Shown here: positions 1-10,434 of the stretch, piece by piece
Position numbering within the stretch: the first letter of the stretch is position 1
How the letters are laid out: every line of letters starts with the position of its first letter
DNA from: Byssochlamys sp. IMV 00236
Taxonomy: Eukaryota; Ascomycota; Eurotiomycetes; Eurotiales; Thermoascaceae
Reading direction: 5' to 3'
Length of the DNA stretch: 21,034 bases
Assembly (NCBI GenBank): GCA_001931875.2
Contig: MSJH02000702.1
Coordinates: 1-21,034, forward strand
Made by a program: the position numbers and the translations under genes
The notes under the pieces: model-generated
Databases searched by the model: none
Told to the model about the DNA's origin: nothing
Seen by the model: the letters and a program-made list of their open reading frames with translations, nothing else

Positions 1-147
1 TAATCATTTGTCGCTTCATAAAGGAATATAATATTTGTTCCTGAAAAAAAAAAAAAAAAAAAGTAGATACAACATAAAATTACCTGCCATCTTCATCTGT
101 GTGTGACAATACTCGCCTAAATGTAACTTGTGCTGCGCGTGAACCAT
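1..147 (-). CDS. Possible 5' end of a minus-strand gene running off the left edge
   Basis: On the minus strand an open frame starts at an ATG (147-145), runs to 84, and continues after a 43-nt GT-AG intron (83-41, with a 19-nt T run just before its CAG) through 40-1. The joined frame stays open to the window edge (34 codons). It also stays open upstream of the ATG as far as a TATTTATATA-like stretch near 190, so the true start is uncertain; ATGs at 96 and 90 are alternatives. The product is not recognised. The splice signals and open frame are seen in the sequence; that it is a gene is an inference from a short fragment. Confidence 0.35.
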
Positions 148-675
148 ATCTATATCCAAAAAGGGGGGATGTTCCTTGTTTGATGTATATAAATACTACT
201 GAATGCATATAAACATTAGACTATATATTTCAAAGATAATAACGCCTCTTCGTTCTATTTGATAAAACAAGACTTTAGAGTACACAATATAATGAAACTA
301 ATATACACATAATTATCATATAAAAGCAACCATGCCACTCTTGATGTTTCAATCATTTCAAAAAAAAAAAAAATAGGCTGTAGGCTGCATGAAAGTTATC
401 GTGACTTTCTATAAACTCGACTTCAACGTCACATCCTAAATTTTTACCAGCAGCCTTCTGCTTTTGAATTTGACAGATTTATAAAAATATTTGTTACGCA
501 GCGCTCTTTTCTTTTTTAGCTTCTTTCGTTTTTTTTTTTTTTTTTTTCTTTCTTCATTCGAGTAAATACTAATTTACTAGTTTTACTTTTTGGTAATCTT
601 TTATTATCATTTCTTTTTAAAGCGAATTAAAGATTAAACTAACATTGCTGTGTTTAACTTTTTAGGATCTTCAGA
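148..675. other. Upstream region of PRP8, no confident gene
   Basis: This AT-rich stretch separates PRP8 from the possible divergent gene at the left edge. It holds a 19-nt T run at 529-547, an A run at 361-373, and a TTTTTAG followed shortly by a CAG just before the PRP8 start, which could be the 3' end of a 5'-UTR intron. A minus-strand open stretch at about 375-470 reads like protein but lacks convincing ends. I see no RNA gene here. Confidence 0.5.
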
Positions 676-3600
676 ATGAGTAACGATCCAAATTTCCCAG
701 TTTCTATTGGTGGAGTCCCTTCGCCATACTCTCAACATTATGATCAATACGCATACGAAGCAAATCAATATTCTGAAAAAAGTGAACAAGATAAACTAAA
801 AGAAAAGGCAAGAAAATGGCAACAATTACAGAATAAACGTTATGGTGAAAAGAGAAAGTTTGGTAAAGTGTCATGACAATATATTATGTATCTGTACTAA
901 CCCCCTAGTAAACTAGGCTTTATTGAACATGAAAAGTCAGATATGCCACCAGAGCATTTGAGAAAGATTATCAAAGATCACGGTGATATGACAGCAAAGA
1001 AATTTAGACATGATAAACGTATTTATCTTGGTGCTCTTAAATATGTTCCTCATGCCGTGTTAAAATTGCTGGAAAATATGCCTATGCCTTGGGAACAAGT
1101 TCGAGAAGTGAGCGTATTATACCATATCACAGGCGCAATCACTTTTGTAAATGAAATTCCTTGGGTTATCGAACCTGTCTATATCGCACAATGGGGCTCT
1201 ATGTGGATTATGATGCGTCGAGAAAAGCGTGATAGAAGACATTTCAAGCGTATGCGTTTCCCACCATTTGATGATGAAGAACCTCCTCTTGATTATGGTG
1301 ATAATATTATGGATGTCGAACCACTTGAAGCCATTCAATTGGAATTAGACGAAGAAGAAGATAGTGCAATCTATGAATGGTTTTATGATAATAAGCCCTT
1401 GTTAGATACAAAGTATGTCAATGGTTCAACTTACCGTAAATGGCGTTTGGACTTGCCCATTATGTCAACCTTGTATCGTATGGCACATCAACTTTTATCT
1501 GACCTGACCGACAAAAACTACTTTTATCTCTTTGACTTGAAGTCATTCTTCACAGCCAAAGCTTTAAATATGGCAATTCCCGGTGGTCCCAAGTTTGAAC
1601 CTCTTTATCGTGATTTGGATACTGCGGATGACGACTGGAACGAATTTAACGATATCAACAAGATTATTATTCGTCAACCCATTCGTACCGAATATAAGAT
1701 CGCTTTCCCCTTCTTGTATAACTCTCTTCCTCGCAGTGTCCACGTCTCTTGGTATCACTATCCTGCGGTTGTGTACATTCGCAGTGAAGATCCTGATCTT
1801 CCAGCATTCTATTTCGACCCTATCGTCAACCCTATATCCTCTCGTACCCTTCATGGTGCAGGTACTAAACACGAAGACGAAATATTTGGCGACGAAGAAG
1901 AAGACACCGAGTTTAAGTTGCCTGAAACTGTGGTTCCCTTCTTGGGTGATACCGAGCTTTTTACTGACAACACTGCTAACGCCATCGCTCTTTACTGGGC
2001 ACCACATCCATTTGATAAGAGATCAGGTAGAACGCGTCGTGCTCAAGACGTTCCTTTGGTCAAGAACTGGTATCTTGAACACTGTCCACCAAATCAACCA
2101 GTGAAAGTCCGTGTGTCTTATCAAAAATTACTCAAATGTTATGTATTAAATGCTCTCAGACATCGAGCTCCCAAGGCGCTCAACAAGAAGTACCTCTTCC
2201 GCAGCTTGAAGTCTACTAAATTCTTCCAGACTACACAAATTGATTGGGTTGAAGCTGGTTTGCAAGTCTGTCGTCAAGGCTACAATATGTTGAACTTGCT
2301 GATTCACCGTAAAAACTTGAATTACCTCCATCTCGATTACAATTTCAATTTAAAGCCTGTCAAGACACTGACAACCAAGGAAAGAAAGAAGTCTCGTTTT
2401 GGTAACGCCTTCCATCTGTGTAGAGAAATTCTGCGATTGACAAAACTTGTTGTTGATGCTCATGTTCAATATCGTCTTGGTAACGTCGATGCCTTCCAAT
2501 TAGCCGATGGTCTTCAATATATATTTGCTCACGTTGGTCAACTTACTGGTATGTATCGTTACAAGTACCGTTTGATGAGACAAATCCGTATGTGTAAAGA
2601 TTTGAAGCACTTGATCTATTACCGTTTCAATACTGGTCCTGTCGGTAAGGGTCCTGGTGTCGGTTTCTGGGCTCCCGGTTGGAGAGTATGGCTTTTCTTC
2701 ATGCGTGGTATCGTACCTCTTCTTGAACGTTGGTTGGGTAACTTGCTTGCACGTCAATTCGAAGGTCGTCACTCGAAGGGTATCGCAAAGACTGTGACTA
2801 AACAGCGTGTTGACTCTCATTACGATTTGGAATTGAGAGCTGCTGTCTTGCATGATATCATGGACGCTATGCCTGAGGGTATCAAGGGTAATAAGTCTCG
2901 TACCATTCTTCAGCATCTTTCTGAAGCTTGGAGAGCATGGAAAGCCAATATTCCATGGAAGGTGCCTGGTATGCCTGCTCCCATTGAAAACATGATTCTT
3001 CGTTATATTAAGGCTAAGGCTGATTGGTGGACTAGTGTCGCTCACTATAACCGTGAACGTATCCGTCGAGGTGCTACAGTTGATAAGACCATTTGCCGTA
3101 AGAACTTGGGTCGTTTAACTCGTCTTTGGCTCAAGGCTGAACAAGAACGTCAACATAACTACCTCAAGGATGGTCCATATATTACTGCTGAAGAAGCTGT
3201 TGCCATCTATACATCTACTGTTCACTGGTTGGAAAGCAGAAAATTCTCCCCTATTCCTTTCCCACCTCTTTCCTACAAGCATGATACAAAGCTGTTGATT
3301 CTTGCCTTAGAACGACTTCGTGAGGCTTACAGTGTCCAAGGTCGTTTGAACCAGAGTCAAAGAGAAGAATTAGGATTGATCGAACAGGCATATGATAACC
3401 CTCATGAAGCATTGTCTCGTATCAAGCGACTTCTTTTAACTCAGCGTGCTTTCAAGGAAGTAGGCATTGAATTTATGGATCTTTATTCTCATTTGATTCC
3501 TGTGTATGATATCGAACCTCTTGAAAAGATCACTGATGCTTATCTTGATCAATATCTTTGGTACGAAGCCGACAAACGTCATCTCTTCCCTGCTTGGATT

Positions 3601-6600
3601 AAGCCTTCCGATTCTGAACCACCCCCATTGTTAGTCTACAAGTGGTGTCAAGGTATCAATAACTTGACTGAGGTTTGGGATACTTCTGAAGGACAATGTA
3701 ATGTCATGATGGAAACTAGCTTCAGTCGTGTGTATGAAAAGATTGATCTCACCTTACTTGGTCGTCTCTTGCGTCTTATCCTCGATCACAATCTTGCTGA
3801 CTACGCCACAGCCAAAAATAACGTTGTGCTCAACTACAAGGATATGAACCATGTCAATGCTTATGGTTTGATTCGTGGTCTTCAATTTGCTTCATTTATT
3901 TTCCAATACTATGGTCTTGTTTTGGATCTTTTGATTTTGGGTCTTCATCGAGCAAGTGAAATGGCTGGTCCTCCTCAACTACCTAATGATTTCTTGCAGT
4001 ACCGTGACGTCGAAACGGAAACACGCCATCCCATCCGTCTTTACTCCAGATATATTGACCGTATTCACATCTTCTTCCGATTCACTGCTGATGAAGCTCG
4101 TGACCTCATTCAGCGTTATTTGACTGAACATCCAGATCCAAACTTTGAAAATATTGTAGGCTACAACAACAAGAAATGCTGGCCTCGTGATTGTCGTATG
4201 CGTTTGATGAAGCATGATGTGAACTTGGGTCGTGCCGTCTTCTGGGACATCAAGAACCGTCTTCCTCGTTCATTAACCACCATCGAATGGGAGACCAGCT
4301 TTGTCAGTGTCTACTCAAAGGACAATCCAAATCTCTTATTCTCTATGTGCGGATTTGAAGTTCGTATCTTACCCAAGATCAGAAGCATGACTGAAGAGTT
4401 CACCCTTAAGGATGGTGTTTGGAACTTGATTAACGAACAAACCAAGGAAAGAACAGCTCAAGCCTACTTACGAGTCGATCAAGAGTCTATGGATAGATTC
4501 CACAACCGTATCCGTCAAATTTTGATGGCATCAGGTAGTACTACATTTAGTAAGATTGCCAACAAATGGAATACTGCCTTGATTGGGTTGATGACCTATT
4601 TCCGTGAAGCTGTTGTTCACACCCGTGAATTACTTGACTTGTTGGTCAAATGTGAAAACAAGATTCAAACCCGTGTCAAGATTGGTCTTAACTCCAAGAT
4701 GCCTTCTCGTTTCCCTCCTGTTGTGTTTATGACACCCAAGGAATTAGGTGGTCTTGGTATGCTTTCTATGGGTCATATCTTGATTCCTCAATCTGACTTA
4801 CGTTGGTCCAAGCAAACCGAAACTGGTATCACTCATTTCCGTGCGGGTATGAGCCATGATGAAGATCAATTGATTCCAAACTTGTATCGTTACATTCAGT
4901 CCTGGGAATCTGAATTCATTGACTCTCAGCGTGTATGGGCCGAATACGCCTTGAAGCGTCAGGAAGCCAATGCTCAAAACAGACGTTTGACATTGGAAGA
5001 TCTTGAAGATTCTTGGGATCGTGGTATTCCTCGTATCAACACTCTCTTCCAAAAGGACCGTCATACACTGGCTTATGATAAGGGCTGGCGTGTACGTACG
5101 GACTTTAAGCAGTATCAAGTGTTAAAGAACAACCCATTCTGGTGGACGCATCAACGCCATGATGGTAAGCTGTGGAACTTGAACAATTACCGAACAGATA
5201 TGATTCAAGCTCTTGGTGGTGTTGAAGGTATCTTGGAACACACCTTATTCAAGGGTACCTACTTCTCTTCATGGTTGGGTCTTTTCTGGGAAAAGGCTTG
5301 TTTCGATGGAGAGACTCCTCTCATGCTCAGTGATGGTAGTATCAAGTTGGCCAAAGATATCACTACAATGGATACTCTCATGGGTGATGATGGCAAGCCT
5401 CGTCAGATTGTTGAGACTGTAGAGGGCATCGCACCATTGTATGAACTCCCCAATAACAAGGGTGAAACTTTGGTTGTCACAGGAAACCACATTTTGTGTC
5501 TCAAGTCTTCTACTCATGCTTGTAGTACTTGGTCTGCCGACGAGCAATGTTGGACTGTATACTGGTTTGATAGAGATCATTCAAGTTGCTCTAAGCAATT
5601 CGTGTACAAGGAAAGCACAGATAGTTACTACAAGACACCAGAGGCCGCCGAAGAAGCTGCCAACGATTTTATGGTCTCGCTTGAGAACGATGAGTCCTGC
5701 CTTCCAAAGGGAGCAATCATTGAAATGACTGTTAGAGAGTTCTTGGACTTGCCCCAATCAGCCAAGACTATGTGGTTCCTTTATCGTACTGGTTTGGATT
5801 TCCCCAAGAGAGAAGTCATTGTTGATCCTTATTATCTTGGCCTCTGGCTTGCTGATGGCGAGCGTCGAAATGCGATCGCTACAAATGATCATGAAAAGGA
5901 AGTTGCTGAATTCTTGTCTTGCTATGCTGATAAATTGTCAATGAAATTAGTTGGTAAAGACTGCTCTATTGCCAACAGAAAGGTCAAAGAAGGCAAATTG
6001 GAGGATACTACTGCTGACTTATCAGTATTCTACACGGACATGACTGAAGCCGAAAAACAACAATATGACAGCTTGAGAAAGTCGTTTAAGGATCAAGAAG
6101 CCTTGGAACTTGCCTTGCAAGAGTCCATTGTATCTGACAAGGGATCTGACTTGTTGCTTGATGCCCTCAAAAAATTAGGTGTTCCTGCAAGCCTCTCAGG
6201 ATGCGACAACTATTCGAAGCGTATTCCAAAGGAATATTTACTCAACTCAAGACAAGTTCGTCTTCAAGTCCTTGCAGGTTTACTCGACTCTAATGGAACC
6301 TATAATAATGGCTCTCATGAGTTCTGCTTTACGCAATCTAAACGCTGGCATGAACAGCTCTTTAATGATTTCGTCTGGCTTTCAAGAAGTTTAGGCTTCC
6401 ATACTACATGCTCATCAACCGTTCAGACTCACAAGCTTCCTAACGGTGAATACTATACTGGAGAGTACTTGCAAGCTTACATCAGTGGATGTGTTGACGA
6501 AATTCCTTGTTTGATTCCTCGAGAGCAATCTAGTGAATGCGTTACAAAAGCTGATCCTATGGCCTCATCCATCATTTTGGAGAATGTTACTATTACTGCT

Positions 6601-9159
6601 CCAAAGAAATACTATGGTTTCAAGGTTGATGGTAATCAGCGTTTCTTGCGTGAAGACTTTATGGTTTTGCACAATTCAGGCTTTGAAGAAAGTATGAAGT
6701 ACAAGAAATTGACCAATGCTCAGCGTTCAGGTTTGAATCAGATTCCTAACCGTCGTTTCACTCTTTGGTGGTCACCTACTATTAACCGTGCAAATGTCTA
6801 TGTCGGTTTCCAAGTCCAACTTGATCTTACTGGTATATTCATGCATGGTAAAATCCCCACGTTGAAGATTTCTCTTATCCAAATCTTCCGTGCTCACTTG
6901 TGGCAAAAGATTCACGAAGCTCTTACTATGGACTTTGCCCAAGTGTTTGATCGTGAATTAGAAGCTCTTCAGATTGAAACAGTTCAAAAGGAAACTATTC
7001 ACCCTAGAAAGTCATACAAGATGAACTCTTCTGCTTCTGATATCTTGTTGTTTGCTGCCTACAAGTGGCCTGTTTCTCGACCTTCCTTGTTGAATGATCC
7101 TAGAGATGTCATGGAAGGCCCAACTACCACAAAGTACTGGCTTGATATTCAATTAAGATGGGGTGACTATGACTCTCACGACATTGAAAGATACACTCGT
7201 GCCAAATTCTTGGATTACACTACTGATAACATGAGTATTTATCCTTCTCCTACTGGTCTCATGGTTGGTATTGATTTAGCTTACAATATGTACTCTGCAT
7301 ATGGTAACTGGATTCCTGGTATGAAGCCTCTTGTACAGCAAGCGATGGCCAAGATTATGAAAGCCAATCCTGCTCTCTATGTTCTTCGTGAACGTATCCG
7401 TAAGGCTCTTCAGTTGTACTCATCTGAACCTACTGAACCCTACTTGTCCTCTACCAACTATGGTGAATTATTCAGCAACCAAATTATTTGGTTTGTTGAT
7501 GACACAAACGTATATCGTGTTACTATTCACAAGACATTCGAAGGCAACTTGACTACGAAACCAATCAACGGTGCTATCTTCATCTTTAACCCTCGTACTG
7601 GACAATTGTTCTTGAAGATTATTCATACATCCGTATGGGCAGGTCAAAAGCGTTTGGGTCAATTGGCCAAATGGAAGACAGCAGAAGAAGTTGCTGCTTT
7701 GATTCGTTCGTTACCTGTTGAAGAACAACCCAAGCAGATTATTGTTACAAGAAAGGGTATGTTGGATCCTTTGGAAGTTCACTTGCTCGACTTCCCCAAC
7801 ATTGTTATCAAGGGCAGTGAACTTCAATTACCTTTCCAAGCATGTCTGAAGGTAGAGAAGTTTGGTGACTTGATCCTCAAGGCGACTGAACCTCAGATGG
7901 TCCTGTTCAACCTGTATGACGATTGGTTAAAGACATTCTCTTCCTACACTGCATTCTCTCGTTTAGTATTGATTTTGCGTGCCCTTCATGTGAACAATGA
8001 TAAGACCAAGATGATCTTGAGACCTGATCGAAGCACAATCACCGAGCCTCATCACATCTGGCCTACATTAACTGATGAAGAATGGGCAAAGGTTGAAGTA
8101 CAGTTGAAGGACTTGATCTTGGCTGACTATGGTAAAAAGAATAACGTCAATGTTGCTTCTCTTACACAATCCGAAATCCGTGATATCATTCTTGGTATGG
8201 AAATCCAAGCACCTTCCCTTCAACGTCAACAGATTGCCGAGATCGAAAAGCAGACCAAGGAACAATCTCAATTGACGGCTGTTACAACCAAGACTCGTAA
8301 TATCCACGGTGATGAAATGATTGTGACGACTACAAGTAATTATGAACAAGCAACATTCTCTAGCAAGACAGAATGGCGTATTCGTGCTATTTCAGCTACC
8401 AATTTGCACTTGAGAACTAATCACATCTATGTCAACTCTGACGACATCAAGGAGAATACATACACCTATGTCATGCCCAAGAATATCTTGAAGCGCTTTA
8501 TCACCATTTCTGATTTACGTACCCAGATTGCTGGTTTCATGTACGGTGTCAGTCCTCCTGACGCTCCTAATGTGAAGGAAATTCGCTGTGTAGTCATTCC
8601 ACCACAATGGGGTACTCATCAGACAGTTCATCTTCCAAATACACTTCCTGAACATGAACAATTGGATGACCTCGAGCCTTTGGGTTGGATCCATACACAG
8701 CCTCAAGAACTAATGAATATCTCTCCACAAGACGTCACCACACACGCCAAATTATTAGCCAACAATAAGACCTGGGATGGCGAAAAGACAATCACGCTAA
8801 CATGTTCATTCACTCCTGGTTCATGTTCATTGACTGCCTATAAATTATCACCAGCTGGTTTTGAATGGGGCAAGACCAATGTTGATCCTGGAAGTCAGCC
8901 TCAAGGCTACTTGCCTACTCATGGTGAAAAGGTACAGATCTTGTTATCTGACCGATTCCTTGGTTATTTCTTGGTACCTTCTGATGTCTGGAACTATAAC
9001 TTTATGGGTGCTCAATTCAGTGCCAACATGAATTACAAGCTTGTATTGGATGTACCCAAGGAGTTCTATCATGAATCACATCGTTCCGCTCATTTTATGA
9101 ACTTTAGTAGTGAAACAGAGACTGCTGCAGAAGCAGATATTGAAGATGCCTTTGCTTAA
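676..9159 (+). CDS. PRP8: Pre-mRNA-splicing factor Prp8, with an in-frame intein
   Basis: This is the central U5 snRNP protein that cradles the spliceosome's RNA active site. Exons are 676-862 and 917-9159; the 54-nt intron (863-916) has a TACTAAC branch site and its removal gives the conserved join KRKFG-FIEHE. The precursor is 2809 residues; without the 459-residue intein (residues 1524-1982) it is 2350, close to human PRPF8 (about 2335). Similarity to Prp8 runs end to end: KARKWQQLQ near the N-terminus, MPPEH and [20 protein letters not shown], the reverse-transcriptase-like core, SGFEESM and [12 protein letters not shown] after the intein, an RNase H-like domain at about 2240-2490, and the C-terminal Jab1/MPN-like domain at about 2540-2809. 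There are no other introns in more than 8 kb. An AATAAA lies at 9186-9191, shortly after the stop. Identity is certain; domain limits are approximate. Confidence 0.98.
863..916 (+). other. PRP8 intron 1
   Basis: A 54-nt GT-AG intron with a perfect TACTAAC branch sequence (895-901). A nearer TAG at 906-908 would bring in an in-frame stop, so the TAG at 914-916 is the acceptor that keeps the reading frame. Confidence 0.93.
5299..6675 (+). mobile_element. Prp8 intein with LAGLIDADG homing-endonuclease domain (PRP8-a type site by inference)
   Basis: A 459-residue protein-splicing element lies between the extein residues FWEKA and SGFEES, which are adjacent in Prp8 of other organisms. All residues needed for splicing are visible: Cys1, the block B motif TGNH (61-64), the penultimate His458 and Asn459, and Ser at the +1 extein position. 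The middle carries a LAGLIDADG endonuclease: first motif LGLWLADG (180-187), a block D-like KRIPKEYLL, and second motif LAGLLDSNG (325-333). The second motif has Asn332 where the catalytic Asp normally sits, so DNA cleavage may be lost although the frame is intact. The insertion point matches, as far as I recall, the site called PRP8-a in other fungi. By length it falls near the catalytic-core loop of Prp8 (the yeast 1585 loop); that placement is an estimate. Confidence 0.95.
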
Positions 9160-9276
9160 TTTTCTTCTTTTTATCAATATTTATAAATAAAAGCATATCT
9201 TGTATTTCCATTGTCGCTTTATTCAGATACCTTTGGTCATGAACATTTCTAAACTGGTTGTTTATTTAAGCAATTA

Positions 9277-9407
9277 TCAAATTAGTTTACGAAATGCTTC
9301 ACTTGCTTCAATAATCAATGTCACTGATGCTTGTTGGCCATACATGAGGGTACTTTGTAATCTAGTGATATGTCTCTTGAAATGGATTAAGGTATAAAAT
9401 ATAATCT
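9277..9407 (-). other. Candidate terminal exon, unidentified
   Basis: On the minus strand a pyrimidine-rich TTTCTTTCAG is followed at 9407 by an open frame of 42 codons. It ends in a stop at 9279-9277 with a plausible amphipathic tail (SVTLIIEASEAFRKLI). It could be the last exon of a small gene convergent with PRP8. No donor or upstream exon could be assigned with confidence, and the product is not recognised. A stop-free run of this length can also arise by chance. Confidence 0.22.
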
Positions 9408-9756
9408 CTGAAAGAAATTATTCGCATACATTACAAGATCAATAAACACTTCTGTTGATTTTCTATGGCTTCTTTATTATTAAAAAGACAAAATTTAACA
9501 TATAAGATGAGCTTGATATTTTTGAGAAAAGATAAATGTGGTCAAGACTTATACAAAATGAAAAAGTTGTTAGAGACATAATATAACAGTCTAGTCTTGG
9601 CTATCTTGCTTTTCTTCTTTGGACCAAAAAGTAAGGCCAGCTATTCCCCAGCTAGCCGTAATATTTGTTGTCATTTTTTTTTTTTTACCAGTATGCGAAT
9701 GAAATGTAAAATCCTTAAAGTAACAGAGTATTACTACTATTTGTGTAGTTTAAGAA

Positions 9757-10041
9757 TTAGTTTGGTCTATCGTCTTGTTCGAAAACTTTCCCGGTGAGAG
9801 AATCAACAGTGCGTCTTCGCTCATAAATTACGACACTGTTGATCATAATATCTTTTCCTGAGGGGTTTGATCAAGCGTGATCATCCCTACAAGTAGTCAA
9901 CTGTATGGCATACCTCATTTCAGGATGTTTCGAGCCCAATCTTGATTGAGAAAATCGCAAAGATCTTTGTATACTGATGGCCATAGAAATCATTACCGCA
10001 TACGGGACAGCCTTTAGGGCACTGTAAAGAGACACTGTCAT
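9757..10041 (-). CDS. Candidate small single-pass membrane protein (68 residues)
   Basis: A possible two-exon minus-strand gene. Exon 1 (10041-9914) starts MTVSLYSALKAVPYAV and continues through a short hydrophobic segment into a basic stretch rich in Arg and Ser, the pattern of a small membrane or mitochondrial protein. A GT donor (GTATGCC) follows at 9913. Exon 2 (9835-9757) keeps the frame if the acceptor is the CAACAG at 9841-9836, and ends in YERRRTVDSLTGKVF-like sequence and a stop, 68 residues in all. A better-looking acceptor (CCTCAG, 9863-9858) gives a different, shorter tail, so the end is uncertain. The overall shape faintly recalls small complex I subunits such as NDUFA1, but this is not an identification. 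Confidence 0.35.
9802..9843. repeat. 10-bp perfect inverted repeat
   Basis: ATCAACAGTG at 9802-9811 is the exact reverse complement of CACTGTTGAT at 9834-9843, with a 22-nt spacer. It lies inside the candidate second exon of the small minus-strand gene. Confidence 0.8.
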
Positions 10042-10087
10042 GATTGCAGTTGTTTCTGTATTTTCACGCTTGTGTCTCTCTTTACAG
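10022..10087. repeat. Imperfect 14/16-bp inverted repeat
   Basis: CTGTAAAGAGACAC (10022-10035) pairs with GTGTCTCTCTTTACAG (10072-10087) over 14 bp with one 2-nt bulge and a 36-nt loop. It straddles the candidate start codon at 10041-10039 on the minus strand, so a transcript from that strand could fold its start region into a hairpin. Confidence 0.8.
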
Positions 10088-10355
10088 GTAATACGACTGA
10101 TATATTAACAGTTTGTTGAACATAATTGCAAATAACTTTCGTGTATCAACGCATTTTTCTCGACGTTGTCCTTTGTAACATGGCTGCATGTTGAACGCCT
10201 CCTTTCAATATTTAAAGAAACTTGGAGTCATTGTAACTGAAAGGGAAAAATTATTGTGACGTGCACATACCAGAAAAATGGCCCCTCTTTCTCTCTCTTA
10301 TTGATTTCCCGGCTGGACACATTTTCTTTTTAATAAAAACAGAGACAAAAAAAAA

Positions 10356-10368
10356 TTGGGTAACCCAA
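10356..10368. promoter_or_regulatory. 13-nt palindrome upstream of the SANT-MPN gene
   Basis: TTGGGT-A-ACCCAA is a perfect dyad about 66 nt before the start codon at 10435. Its position and symmetry suit a dimeric transcription-factor site, but no known site is claimed. Confidence 0.3.
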
Positions 10369-10434
10369 GTGAAAGAGAGGAACAGGAACGTCAAAAATTT
10401 TAATCGTGTTCAACAATAAAAATAGCCCAAAAAA

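Larger units (their letters stand above)
9160..10434. other. Intergenic region with weak minus-strand coding signals
   Basis: 1.27 kb lie between the PRP8 stop and the next confident start. The plus strand shows nothing convincing. The minus strand has three short protein-like stretches: 10041-9757 (listed separately), 9674-9591 (27 residues starting MTTNITASWG) and 9407-9277 (after a TTTCTTTCAG acceptor, ending EASEAFRKLI and a stop). Two inverted repeats also lie here. No tRNA or snRNA was recognised. Confidence 0.5.

Noticed and set aside
375..475. Minus-strand open stretch reading like protein (GKNLGCDVEVEF, ESHDNFHAAYS)
   Set aside because: It runs into a T13 tract and a stop, has no convincing start, donor or acceptor, and no family is recognised. 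It may be part of the left-edge gene's upstream region, but this could not be supported.
5213..6394. Alternative plus-strand frames inside the intein
   Set aside because: They are shadows of the intein frame, which shows every expected splicing and endonuclease motif.
1117..8706. Several open frames antisense to or out of frame with PRP8
   Set aside because: They overlap a gene conserved at the protein level along its whole length, and their translations resemble no protein.
9591..9674. 27-residue minus-strand frame starting MTTNITASWG
   Set aside because: It is too short to stand alone, lacks a supported upstream exon, and could be the 3' UTR of the candidate small gene; mentioned only as a weak signal.
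9928..9938. tRNA B-box-like GTTTCGAGCCC
   Set aside because: No matching A box, acceptor stem or anticodon arm lies at the right distance.
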